Source: JADFJB01 sp964464595 (GTDB taxonomy: Bacteria; Zhuqueibacterota; JdFR-76; DREG01). Taken from it: a DNA stretch of 64,000 nucleotides. Location: contig CAYXGW010000004.1 of NCBI GenBank assembly GCA_964464595.1, forward strand, positions 1-64,000. The letters are read 5' to 3'. The notes under the pieces are model-generated. The model did no database searches and was not told the DNA's origin. It saw only the letters and a program-made list of their open reading frames with translations. Below are positions 17,641 to 26,644 of the stretch, piece after piece (position 1 is the stretch's first letter; each line of letters starts with the position of its first letter). The position numbers were made by a program, and so were the translations under genes.

Positions 17641-18672
17641 ATGGATTTACAAGCTTTATCGAAAGATGCACAGTTAAGTTGGAAACAAATAGTGGCTAAA
17701 TATTCGAATCCGGATTGGCGTCGAAGCATGTGGCAAACATTGAATTCACTGGTTCCCTATTTTATCTTATGGGTTTTAATGTACCAAAGCCTGGCAGTCT
17801 CCTACTGGCTCACAATTGCTTTAGCCATACCTGCGGCAGGTTTTTTAACTCGTATTTTCATCATTTCTCATGATTGCGGTCATGGCGCATTTTTCAAATC
17901 TAAAAAGGCCAACTCATTACTTGGTTCATTATGTTCGGTACTGATTTTCACACCTTACCATCGTTGGAGACATGAACATGCAATTCATCATGCATCTGCC
18001 GGTAATTTAGACGGGCGCGGGCTTGGCGACATTTGGACTTTGACCGTAAAGGAATACCAGGAAGCACCGCGTTGGACAAAATTTTACTACAGGTTCTACC
18101 GAAATCCGGCAGTCATGTTTACCATAGGACCTCTTTTTATATTTTTGATTAAATATCGATTTACACGCAGCACATCCAGTGCAAGGGAACGTAATAGTAA
18201 TAATAGAACCAATTTTGTACTATTAGGTGTTCTCATTCTACTTTCCTTTACGATTGGCATAAAAGCATTTATTCTAATTCAAGCGCCTATTTTTATCTTT
18301 TCTTCGGCAACCGGTGTATGGCTTTTTTATGTTCAACACCAATTCGAAGGTGTCTATTGGGAACGTAAGGAAAACTGGGATTATGTTACTGTCGCATTGG
18401 AGGGCAGCTCTTTTTACAAATTGCCTAAAATTCTGCAATGGTTCTCCGGCAATATCGGTTTTCATCATATCCATCATTTAAGCCCCAGAATTCCTAATTA
18501 TTTCCTGGAGAAATGCCACAAGGAGAATTCAATCTTTCACACCGTAAAGCAAATTACTTTATGGTCCAGTTTAAAATCCATAACCTATCGTCTTTGGGAC
18601 GAAGAAAACCGAAAGATGGTTCATTTCCGTTACCTTCGGAAACTTCAACCCTCTATGAATGCCACCGGTTAA
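17641..18672 (+). CDS. Membrane fatty-acid desaturase (delta-12/DesA-like)
   Basis: 343 residues. Three histidine boxes bind the di-iron centre: HDCGH (77-81), HEHAIHH (111-117) and HHIHH (275-279), plus H233 in VQHQFE. Hydrophobic segments lie at about 37-70, 90-105, 155-172 and 193-225, the usual topology. It introduces a double bond in membrane acyl chains using O2, so the organism meets oxygen. GGAG eight bases before the ATG. The stop lies inside the next gene (14-base overlap), indicating one transcript. Confidence 0.9.
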   Translation: MDLQALSKDAQLSWKQIVAKYSNPDWRRSMWQTLNSLVPYFILWVLMYQSLAVSYWLTIALAIPAAGFLTRIFIISHDCGHGAFFKSKKANSLLGSLCSVLIFTPYHRWRHEHAIHHASAGNLDGRGLGDIWTLTVKEYQEAPRWTKFYYRFYRNPAVMFTIGPLFIFLIKYRFTRSTSSARERNSNNRTNFVLLGVLILLSFTIGIKAFILIQAPIFIFSSATGVWLFYVQHQFEGVYWERKENWDYVTVALEGSSFYKLPKILQWFSGNIGFHHIHHLSPRIPNYFLEKCHKENSIFHTVKQITLWSSLKSITYRLWDEENRKMVHFRYLRKLQPSMNATG

Positions 18673-19654
18673 ACTGGGTATAATTGGCTGTGGTATAGCA
18701 GCAAAAAAAATTCATTGGCCCGCCTTAAAAGAACTGAAAGACCAGTTCGAGATAACTCTCATTTGTAACCATACCGAGGAAAAAGCGAAAGCGTTTTCTC
18801 AATTAACAGGAAATGTCCCATATGTGTTGGACTATCGGGAACTGCTGCAAAGTCATGATGTAGAGGCTGTAGATATTATCCTTCCCATCGATTTAAACTA
18901 TCAAGTCACAAAAGAAGCTTTACAGGCAGGGAAGCATGTGATGGTCGAAAAACCATTGGCTGCAAATCTTAGCGAAGCAAAAGAAATGTTGTCGTTTGAA
19001 AGACAATTTACCCAGGTAAAAATGGTTGCTGAAAATTTTCGTTACCATCCCATTTTTTACAAAGCAAAATCCTACATGGATGAGGGAAAAATTGGCGAAC
19101 CCTATGGAGTGGTTTGGGATGTTTTTCATTTTATCGATGAAGTCAAAAATGAATATGCACAAACAAAATGGCGAATCGACCACAAGTACCCCGGTGGATT
19201 TATCACTGATGGCGGCATTCATAATATTGCCGCTTTGCGTGTACTTTTTGGCGATATTATTTCCGGCTCAGCTTTTACGAAATCGGTTAATCCTAAAATC
19301 GGGGAAGTGGATACGTTCAGCTTTCAATTCTTAACTCCGGGAAATATCCACGGCGTTTTGAATATCTTCCTGAGTGTAAATGGATTTTCCCAAAACCAGC
19401 TTTATGTTTTCGGCAAGGAAGGCACTATCCTCATTAAGGATCTAAGTGAGATCACGCTGAAAACAGCGAAAGAAGAATTGTGTGAAAATGTAAAAGGCAG
19501 CCTTGGTTATAAAGAAGAATTTGAAGATTTTTATACTGCCATCCGCACCGGAAAAAAAATAACCAGTTCTTTTGAACAAGCCTACCGGGATTTAGAAGTG
19601 ATGCTCAATGCCTTACAATCAGCAGAAAGATGGCCGGAATTTGAGTTAAATTGA
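18659..19654 (+). CDS. Gfo/Idh/MocA-family oxidoreductase
   Basis: 331 residues. Rossmann motif LGIIGCGIAAKKIH at 5-18, EKPLAANLSEAKEM around 97-110 with the conserved EKP lysine, and C-terminal catalytic-type segment GGFITDGGIHNIAALRVLFG. The family oxidises or reduces sugars, inositols or related compounds with NAD(P). The substrate is not predictable. It overlaps the desaturase gene by 14 bases, an uncommon pairing. Confidence 0.82.
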   Translation: MPPVKLGIIGCGIAAKKIHWPALKELKDQFEITLICNHTEEKAKAFSQLTGNVPYVLDYRELLQSHDVEAVDIILPIDLNYQVTKEALQAGKHVMVEKPLAANLSEAKEMLSFERQFTQVKMVAENFRYHPIFYKAKSYMDEGKIGEPYGVVWDVFHFIDEVKNEYAQTKWRIDHKYPGGFITDGGIHNIAALRVLFGDIISGSAFTKSVNPKIGEVDTFSFQFLTPGNIHGVLNIFLSVNGFSQNQLYVFGKEGTILIKDLSEITLKTAKEELCENVKGSLGYKEEFEDFYTAIRTGKKITSSFEQAYRDLEVMLNALQSAERWPEFELN

Positions 19655-19830
19655 GTTTCATTCCTGATCATAAAAAAGACTCTATTTCTGTAATCCTCTT
19701 TTAAAAAAAATTTTCCTAGTTATCTTCCAATAGTACATTTAATCGCTTGCCTGCTATTTTCTAAGTCGTTACATTATCCTGTAAATTTGCACTTTAAACC
19801 AATTCAATACTTTTAGAAGGAGATTAATAA

Positions 19831-21474
19831 ATGAAATTTTTTCTGCGCCTGTTCCTTACTATAATTTTCTTTCCAACAATTCTTGCAGCAGATAACTATC
19901 CTCGCAACGAGCGTATCGATATACTTCATTACACTTTCAAAATTACTTTAAACGATCAAACAGATGAAATTGTTGCTGAGACCACAATTGATGTGAGATT
20001 TCTGGCTGATGGAGTAACCGAGCTTGGTCTCGATCTGATAGGAAAGGCATCTGAGCAAACCGGCATGTTTGTTGGTTCAGTCTTTCGAAATGAAAGATCA
20101 GTGGCATTCAGCCACACAAACAATAGAATCGTTATCAAATTGATGTCACCTTCAAAAGCCGGGGAATACCGGTCGTACAGTATCTCGTATCGTGGCATCC
20201 CTGCAGATGGTTTGATCATCTCGCAAAACAAATTCAACGAAAGAACATTCTTTGGCGATAATTGGCCGAATCGTGCTCGTCATTGGCTGCCAACCGTAGA
20301 TCACGTCTCTGACAAAGCTACTTGCGATTTTATCATTATTGCCCCGAATCATTACCAGGTTATTGGCAATGGCTCCCTGCAAGAAGAAACGGATTTGGAC
20401 GATCACAATCGACTTACCCACTGGCACGAAGCAGTGCCCATTCCAACCAAAGTGATGGTGATCGGTGTGGCCAGGTTTGCGGTCGAGACAGTATTTATTT
20501 ATGAAGGTATCCCGATCCAAAGTTGGGTTTATCCCCAGGATCGTGAACCCGGTTTTTATGATTATGCACAGGCAATCCGGGTGATCCAGTTTTTTTCAAG
20601 CCATATTGGCCCCTACCCTTATGAAAAATTGGCGAATGTTCAATCCAAAACCCGCTATGGTGGTATGGAAAACGCCGGTAATATTTTCTATAGTGAAAGA
20701 AGCGTTACGGGAAAGCGAAGGAGTGAGTCACTGATCGCCCATGAAGTTGCCCACCAATGGTTTGGCGATTCCGTTACCGAAGCGGATTGGCACCACATCT
20801 GGTTGAGTGAAGGATTCGCGACCTATTTTACCCAGCTTTATATGGAATTTACTTATGGTCGTGATAAAATGATAGGATCCGAAACCGGGGGAAGACGTGG
20901 CATGAAAAGCTCGCGGCAGCGAGTCATTAAATATTTTAACGAAAATCCTGCCAGTCCAGTTGTTGACACTACCATTACTGAACTCATCCGACTGCTTAAT
21001 GTCAATTCCTACCAAAAGGGCGGTTGGGTACTCCACATGCTCAGGCACGTCGTTGGTGATGAAGCATTCTGGCAGGGCATCCGGGAATTCTATAAACAAT
21101 TTCGGGATAGCAATGCGTTGACCGAAGATTTTCAGCAAAAGATGGAAGAAGCTTCAGGGAAAGAACTATCCTGGTTTTTCCGGCAGTGGATTTACCAGCC
21201 CGGGCAGCCAAAATTCGAAGGCTCGTGGAAGTTTGATGAAAACAAAAAAGAGCTGGTCGTTAAATTGAATCAAATTCAGGAAACCGGGGTTGTGTTTTCC
21301 ATGCCCGTGGATCTTGGCATATACACCGATGACGAAGGTTCCCCTCGCATTGAAGTGCTGCAGATTAATCAAAAAAAACATGATTTTACTTTTCCAGTTG
21401 ACAAGAAGCCAAAGAAAGTTAAATTGGATCCCAATACCTGGTTATTAATGGAAGCTGATTTCAAGGAAAATTGA
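19831..21474 (+). CDS. Exported M1-family aminopeptidase
   Basis: 547 residues with signal peptide MKFFLRLFLTIIFFPTILAA. Gluzincin motifs: GGMEN (277-281) exopeptidase loop, HEVAH (304-308) and third zinc ligand E327 in LSEGFATY. It removes N-terminal residues from peptides in the periplasm or outside. It is shorter than classical PepN because the C-terminal helical domain is reduced to a short beta-rich tail, as in many bacterial exported M1 enzymes. AGGAG lies before ATG 19831. Confidence 0.9.
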   Translation: MKFFLRLFLTIIFFPTILAADNYPRNERIDILHYTFKITLNDQTDEIVAETTIDVRFLADGVTELGLDLIGKASEQTGMFVGSVFRNERSVAFSHTNNRIVIKLMSPSKAGEYRSYSISYRGIPADGLIISQNKFNERTFFGDNWPNRARHWLPTVDHVSDKATCDFIIIAPNHYQVIGNGSLQEETDLDDHNRLTHWHEAVPIPTKVMVIGVARFAVETVFIYEGIPIQSWVYPQDREPGFYDYAQAIRVIQFFSSHIGPYPYEKLANVQSKTRYGGMENAGNIFYSERSVTGKRRSESLIAHEVAHQWFGDSVTEADWHHIWLSEGFATYFTQLYMEFTYGRDKMIGSETGGRRGMKSSRQRVIKYFNENPASPVVDTTITELIRLLNVNSYQKGGWVLHMLRHVVGDEAFWQGIREFYKQFRDSNALTEDFQQKMEEASGKELSWFFRQWIYQPGQPKFEGSWKFDENKKELVVKLNQIQETGVVFSMPVDLGIYTDDEGSPRIEVLQINQKKHDFTFPVDKKPKKVKLDPNTWLLMEADFKEN

Positions 21475-21524
21475 ACTAATGAGTTTTGAAAATATGCTGA
21501 ACTAGTGTGGAAATAGTGATCGCA

Positions 21525-21672
21525 CTATAACCAAATCACAACTACCAAAATCCAAATAAATCACAATGACCAATACATCAATATCGAAACTGTGTGTCTC
21601 GTTTGGAATATTGCCTCTTGAAATTTGACAATTATTTGTAATTTGGTATTTGAATTTTGGAATTTTAAAACA
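21525..21672. repeat. AT-rich imperfect inverted repeat, MITE-like
   Basis: The left arm is rich in CCAAATCACAACTACCAAAATCC and the right arm in GTAATTTGGTATTTGAATTTTGG, which are roughly complementary over about 30 bases around a central AT-rich stretch. Similar CCAAATAAC.../...TTTGGAATTTGG arms are familiar dispersed elements. The right arm runs up to the permease gene and may include part of its leader. Confidence 0.4.
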
Positions 21673-21682
21673 GAGGACGTCA

Positions 21683-23035
21683 ATGAATACCGAAAACAGT
21701 ACAACTAACCTTCAACAACCAACACTACGCCGAACTTTAGGCCTTTTAGAAGGTGTCACCATCCTCATTGGTATTACGATTGGAGCCGGTATCTTCTCCA
21801 CTCCACAAATTATCGCAACCTATCTGGATTCATTCTATTCGATTATTGGATTATGGATTTTGGTTGGCGCTTTTGTATTTATCGGAGGATTAATATATGG
21901 GGAGCTCGGAAGTCGATTACCCACTACCGGCGGTGAGTATGTCTATATTAGTAACTGTTTTGGGCCTTTTGCCGGCTTCATGTTCGGATGGGCACAACTC
22001 TTCATTATACGCACCAGTCCCGCTGCTGGTCTGGCCATTATAACTGTAAACTACTTTGAACATTTTGTCAAACTAAGTTCTTTTTCTCATACGGTACTAG
22101 CAATATTTGTCATTTTTATTTTCGGCTTGGTCAATTATATTGGAATTAACCGGGCAAGCATTTATCAAAACATATCAACGATATTAAAAGTCGGAGGGCT
22201 CGGTTTTCTTGTAGCACTAGGGCTTATTCTGGCTGGAGGTCACGATAATTTATTGAGTACAACAGCTCCACCTACCGGTACACTAGGACCCACAGGCAAC
22301 CTGATTGCAGCGCTTATGCTGGTCGTTTTTTCTTATGTCGGATGGGATCGTGTGGGCTATTCTGCTGGCGAAATGAAAAATCCAAAACGGGTCATTCCCC
22401 TCAGCATGTTCATAGGAATGGGATTGATCCTTGTGATTTATGTTTTAGCCAATTTGCTTTATTACAGAACATTAGGAATTGAAGGTATGCGCGGCAGCAC
22501 GATCGTGGCTTCCGAAACCGCAACACAATTGATGGGTCCGATTGGAGCCGGTTTTATCGCTATCATTGTAATGATCTCAGCAACCGGCAGTATCAACGGA
22601 ACAATGATGACTGCACCGCGGGTTTATTACGCCATGGCAAAAGACGGTTTATTTTTCAAATGGCTTAATTATGTTCATCCTAAATTTCGCACCCCCTCCC
22701 GGGCCATCATTGCCCATTGTATTTGGGGTTCTGTAATTCTGATCGTTAGGGGAAACTTCGAAAATATTGTTTCGGGAATGGTGTTCGCCATTTTGATTTT
22801 CTACACGTTTACTACATTTGCATTATTCAAGATGCGAAAAAATGAAGTTGGGGGTACAGATGTTTTTAAAATGCCTTTCTACCCGATTCTTCCTGCGATT
22901 TATCTGGTTGGAATTCTTAGTCTACTCGTTGCACGCGCAATCTTTGAATGGCAGAAATCATTGGTTGACATTGCCTTTATTGCTTCCGGTCTGCCATTCT
23001 CGATTATTTGGTTGCGGAAGAAAAAGAAGGGTTGA
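21683..23035 (+). CDS. APC-family amino-acid permease (LAT-like)
   Basis: 450 residues from ATG 21683, chosen over TTG 21650 because AGAGGA precedes it and homologous permeases begin shortly before the first helix. Twelve hydrophobic segments. TIGAGIFSTP (helix 1) is the unwound substrate-binding motif, and GxRLPTTGGEYVYI-like sequence in helix 3 marks the L-amino-acid transporter group. It takes up or exchanges amino acids across the inner membrane. It could partner the M1 peptidase just upstream in peptide use (inference). Confidence 0.88.
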   Translation: MNTENSTTNLQQPTLRRTLGLLEGVTILIGITIGAGIFSTPQIIATYLDSFYSIIGLWILVGAFVFIGGLIYGELGSRLPTTGGEYVYISNCFGPFAGFMFGWAQLFIIRTSPAAGLAIITVNYFEHFVKLSSFSHTVLAIFVIFIFGLVNYIGINRASIYQNISTILKVGGLGFLVALGLILAGGHDNLLSTTAPPTGTLGPTGNLIAALMLVVFSYVGWDRVGYSAGEMKNPKRVIPLSMFIGMGLILVIYVLANLLYYRTLGIEGMRGSTIVASETATQLMGPIGAGFIAIIVMISATGSINGTMMTAPRVYYAMAKDGLFFKWLNYVHPKFRTPSRAIIAHCIWGSVILIVRGNFENIVSGMVFAILIFYTFTTFALFKMRKNEVGGTDVFKMPFYPILPAIYLVGILSLLVARAIFEWQKSLVDIAFIASGLPFSIIWLRKKKKG

Positions 23036-23154
23036 TAGGTTTGATTTCATCAATTGGAACTACAAACTAAAAACCAAAAAATTCTCATGGAAGTAACGAA
23101 TAATATTTCATATACTGTAATTTACTATAAATGATCTAGAGAAAAGGAGTTCGA

Positions 23155-23436
23155 ATGAATATTTTTGTAGGTAATTTGGCCCCCGAAGTCACAGAAGAAG
23201 ATTTGAAAGAAGCATTTCTAGAGTACGGAGAAGTTAAATCTGCCACTCTGATTAAAGACATGTTTACCAGGGTATCCAAAGGATTTGGATTTGTTGAAAT
23301 GCCGGGAAAAGCTCATTCTCAGGCCGCAATTGAAGGCCTGAACGGTAAAGATCTGAAGGGTAAAAATCTGAATGTGAATGAAGCTCGTCCCCGCAAAGAG
23401 CGTGGCAGAGGCGGCAGGCGGGGTGGACGGCGCTAA
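23155..23436 (+). CDS. RNA-binding protein with single RRM domain
   Basis: 93 residues. RNP2 IFVGNL (3-8) and RNP1 KGFGFVEM (42-49) are intact, followed by a Gly/Arg-rich tail (KERGRGGRRGGRR). This is the Rbp type found in cyanobacteria and many other bacteria, often cold-inducible RNA chaperones. AAAGGAG precedes ATG 23155. Confidence 0.93.
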   Translation: MNIFVGNLAPEVTEEDLKEAFLEYGEVKSATLIKDMFTRVSKGFGFVEMPGKAHSQAAIEGLNGKDLKGKNLNVNEARPRKERGRGGRRGGRR

Positions 23437-23461
23437 CCGACCGGTTTAGCAGGATGCGATA

Positions 23462-23851
23462 ATGCCTGAAACCGTTTCCTTACGGGAAGAATTGGGAATT
23501 ATTGAAATCCACTCTTTTGGTAAACCAACCGAAAAAGACAAACTCCGGACACAAAAAACTGTTGAGCAAATATGCCAAGAGAAAGATGTGTCCGGCGTTC
23601 TTGTTAATGCCAGTGATTCAACTTCCATTCCGACTATATTTGCCAATCTAGATTATGGTGCAAATTTGTTCCGCTATAACGCCATACCCAGAACTATGCG
23701 ATATGCACTCGTCCCATCTGAGAAAATTAAAGAAGACTGCGAATATTATGTTACGGTTTGCCAAAAACGGGGATTGTTGATGAAGTTATTTGATACAGTT
23801 GGGGAGGCCGAGGAGTGGTTGGTGTCTAAGGATAAATCTTATGCAAGATAA
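23462..23851 (+). CDS. Uncharacterised SpoIIAA/STAS-like protein
   Basis: 129 residues, soluble. Alternating strands and helices (LGIIEIHSFGKP, then VSGVLVNASD, then MRYALVPSE, then the C-terminal FDTVGEAEEWL) resemble SpoIIAA-like/STAS-fold proteins, in which the last motif is a common ending. No catalytic residues seen. It begins 25 bases after the RRM gene and is probably co-transcribed. The assignment is by pattern only. Confidence 0.55.
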   Translation: MPETVSLREELGIIEIHSFGKPTEKDKLRTQKTVEQICQEKDVSGVLVNASDSTSIPTIFANLDYGANLFRYNAIPRTMRYALVPSEKIKEDCEYYVTVCQKRGLLMKLFDTVGEAEEWLVSKDKSYAR

Positions 23852-23864
23852 ACAATGCTTAATG

Positions 23865-24251
23865 TCAACATTTGACAATATGCTTCTTCAAATATTTTGT
23901 TAGATTCTCTTTGCTCATCGTCCCGTCTGCTATTGACATAATTAATAAATACATTTTCTTCTCATCTAATTGAATTTTGTAACCATTTACATACAAAAAT
24001 GTGAACATTGCTATTAATGCAATCCTTTTATTACCATCGATAAATGGATGATTTTTGCAAAGATGGAATCCATATGCCGCCGTCATTTCATAAATTGAAT
24101 TATGCAAATATTCGCCTTCAAATGTTGCTTCTGGTTGAGCTAAAGCTGATTCCAAAAGTTTTTCATCACGCAAGCCTGGCTTACCTCCATACCGAATCAA
24201 AAGATCTTCATGAAAATGAAGTATCATTCTCTTCGATAAGAACTTAATCAT
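23865..24251 (-). CDS. doc: Doc-type (Fic-fold) toxin
   Basis: 128 residues. HPFIDGNKR at 68-76 is the Doc variant of the Fic motif; Doc phosphorylates EF-Tu and halts translation. N-terminal LHFHEDLLIRYGG and RDEKLLESALAQP are typical of death-on-curing proteins. The ATG overlaps the stop of the upstream antitoxin gene (ATGA), so the pair is translationally coupled. The reading frame is intact. Confidence 0.9.
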   Translation of the reverse strand: MIKFLSKRMILHFHEDLLIRYGGKPGLRDEKLLESALAQPEATFEGEYLHNSIYEMTAAYGFHLCKNHPFIDGNKRIALIAMFTFLYVNGYKIQLDEKKMYLLIMSIADGTMSKENLTKYLKKHIVKC

Positions 24252-24469
24252 TTGGCTAATTGCAGTAACGCATTTTTATAATTTGTATTGGCTTTCTTAT
24301 ACGCTTCCGCCCATTCAGCAAACTCAGGATCGTTTATAACTAGCTTAATGCCTCCTGGTTCTTCAACAACCTCAAGTAAATCTCCTTCTTTAAGATGTAA
24401 TGCTTTAATAATTGTCTTCGGTAAAATTACACCAATACTATTGCCCACTTTTCGCAGCTTAATTGTCAT
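24248..24469 (-). CDS. AbrB/MazE-type antitoxin for Doc
   Basis: 73 residues. The swapped-hairpin AbrB fold is recognisable from RKVGNSIGVILPKTIIKALHLKEGDLLEV (6-34); the C-terminal WAEAYKKANTNYKNALLQLA helix would occupy the toxin. AAGGAG lies seven bases before ATG 24469. It should autoregulate the operon through the AbrB domain. Doc is more famous with Phd, but AbrB-Doc pairs are known. Confidence 0.88.
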   Translation of the reverse strand: MTIKLRKVGNSIGVILPKTIIKALHLKEGDLLEVVEEPGGIKLVINDPEFAEWAEAYKKANTNYKNALLQLAK

Positions 24470-24685
24470 ATCATTACTCCTTAAAATGTTGCACTTATGT
24501 TATAACAATTTGTTAATTGAAAATCAATTTTCTTTTTAAACAGGCCCCTGTTATAAACAAGAATTAAAAATCCTCTCTACTCTCCAATTTCCTCTTGCAT
24601 TAAACCTGCCCTCTACATATCATTTTAAACTCATCAATAAAAATGCAACTTCACAGTTTTTACAATTTAAAGGATTTAAACAATA

Positions 24686-26452
24686 ATGAGTGATCCAGAA
24701 GAAAAGAAAAAATCAAAAAAGCCGTCATTCTCGACAGTCAAGTATGTGTTTAAAACCATCATTTTACCTCGCCGGAATTTGTTGCTGCTCGGTTTGGTTT
24801 TGATCATAATCAAAAGTTTAAGCGGTTTGGTGTTACCGGGCTCAAGTAAGTACCTCATTGATAATGTGATTACTGAGGGAAATACCGAATTGTTAAAGAC
24901 AATCCTGTTTGTCGTTGGCGGCGCAATTATCGTTCAAGCAGTTACCTCGTTTTTTTTAACCCGGCTTTTGAGTGTCGAAGCACAACACCTGATTTCATTG
25001 CTACGCTCTAAAGTACAGAAACACATCATTTATCTGCCAATCTCTTATTTTGACAATACCAAATCAGGTTCATTGGTATCTCGCATCATGAATGACGTAG
25101 AAGGTGTGCGCAATCTGGTAGGCACCGGCCTGCTGCAATTGTTCGGCGGGGCGCTCACTTCAGTGGTTGCCTTTTTTCTGCTTCTGAATATCAACGCAGC
25201 CATGACTTTGTATGTACTGGCGCCGCTGATTCTGTTCGGTTTGATCTCATTAAAAGCGTTTTCTATTATTCGCCCCATATTCCGAAAACGCTGGGAGATT
25301 AACGCCGAAGTTACAGGCCGTCTCACCGAGTCTCTCGGCGGCATCCGGGTGATTAAGGGCTTTAATGCGGAAAAGCAGGAAATCAGCATCTTTGAGAAAG
25401 GCGTTGACAGCATTTTCCGGAATATAAAAAAATCCCTAACAGCCACAAGCTTGATTACCAGTTCTGCCACTTTGCTTCTTGGGCTGGCAAGTGTTGGGAT
25501 TATGGGCTTGGGCGGCTCTATGATCCTGAAGGGCGATTTAACTATCGGGGAATTTTTCGCATTTACTCTTTACCTGGGTTTCCTGATCGCCCCAATTGTA
25601 CAGATGAGTAACATCGGCAGCCAAATCACGGAAGGGTTTGCCGGTCTTGACCGCATGAAAGAAATTCTCAATACACAAAAAGAAGGAGAAGAATCATCCC
25701 GAACACAAAATTTGGATGGTTTTGCTGGTGATATAAGTTTTGATAATGTTTCCTTTTCCTATGAAAAAGGCAAAGAAGTCTTAAAAGATGTTAGCTTTAA
25801 AGCGCCTGCCGGTACGATTACCGCTCTTGTCGGCAGCTCCGGATCTGGAAAAACCACCATTGCGGGATTGGCAGCATCCTTCCTGAAACCTAACAAGGGC
25901 ACCGTATTTATAGATGGGCATAATCTTTCAAATGTAAAACTAAACAGCTATCGCAGTCAGCTGGGAGTGGTTTTTCAAGATGATTTTTTATATGAGGGAA
26001 CCATTCGCGAAAATATTTTGTTCGCCAGACCCAGTGCAAGCGAAGATGAGTTATTAGATGCAGTAAGCGCCGCTCACGTAAAAGAGTTTACCGATCGTTT
26101 CGACGATGGTCTAAATACGGTGATCGGTGAACGCGGCGTGAAACTCTCCGGCGGCCAACGCCAACGCGTAACCATCGCCCGCGCTTTATTGGCAAATCCC
26201 AAAGTGCTTATTCTGGATGAAGCCACATCCAACCTGGATACCGAAAGCGAAATCTACATCCAGGAAAGTCTTTCCAGCTTATTGAAAGGCCGGACTACTC
26301 TTGTCATTGCCCACCGTTTAAGCACGATCCGGCAAGCCGACCAGATCCTGGTAATCGAAGATGGCCAGATCGTCGAACGCGGCACTCATGATGAGCTTAT
26401 CAAAAAAGAGGGACGATATTTCCGGCTTTATACATACCAGGCGAGGATTTAG
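24686..26452 (+). CDS. ABC transporter, fused permease-ATPase (MsbA-like)
   Basis: 588 residues. A six-helix exporter domain (about 30-335) is followed by an ATPase with Walker A GSSGSGKTT (about 383), Q-loop GVVFQDDF, signature LSGGQRQR (about 487), Walker B VLILDEATSNLD (about 505) and switch AHRLSTI. It works as a homodimeric exporter of lipids, lipid-A precursors or small molecules. It stands alone, so the cargo cannot be inferred. Confidence 0.9.
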   Translation: MSDPEEKKKSKKPSFSTVKYVFKTIILPRRNLLLLGLVLIIIKSLSGLVLPGSSKYLIDNVITEGNTELLKTILFVVGGAIIVQAVTSFFLTRLLSVEAQHLISLLRSKVQKHIIYLPISYFDNTKSGSLVSRIMNDVEGVRNLVGTGLLQLFGGALTSVVAFFLLLNINAAMTLYVLAPLILFGLISLKAFSIIRPIFRKRWEINAEVTGRLTESLGGIRVIKGFNAEKQEISIFEKGVDSIFRNIKKSLTATSLITSSATLLLGLASVGIMGLGGSMILKGDLTIGEFFAFTLYLGFLIAPIVQMSNIGSQITEGFAGLDRMKEILNTQKEGEESSRTQNLDGFAGDISFDNVSFSYEKGKEVLKDVSFKAPAGTITALVGSSGSGKTTIAGLAASFLKPNKGTVFIDGHNLSNVKLNSYRSQLGVVFQDDFLYEGTIRENILFARPSASEDELLDAVSAAHVKEFTDRFDDGLNTVIGERGVKLSGGQRQRVTIARALLANPKVLILDEATSNLDTESEIYIQESLSSLLKGRTTLVIAHRLSTIRQADQILVIEDGQIVERGTHDELIKKEGRYFRLYTYQARI

Positions 26453-26644
26453 GACGGCAAACTTAAACTAGCAAAGAAAAAGATTGAAAATAATTAGGGG
26501 TATAAGTAGTTACAAGATGATAAACCTCACAAGAAATATCATACCTTTTATAACTTGATATTGTTTTTCGAAGTCCATATCTTTTGCCTTGATTAATCTT
26601 CTCTATATGCTATTCAATCCGTAACAAATTAAGGAGAATTATAT

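Noticed and set aside
23432..23450. Hairpin GCTAACCG/CGGTTTAGC after the RRM gene as a terminator
   Set aside because: The stem has a mismatch, overlaps the stop codon and lacks a T run; the next gene follows at once.
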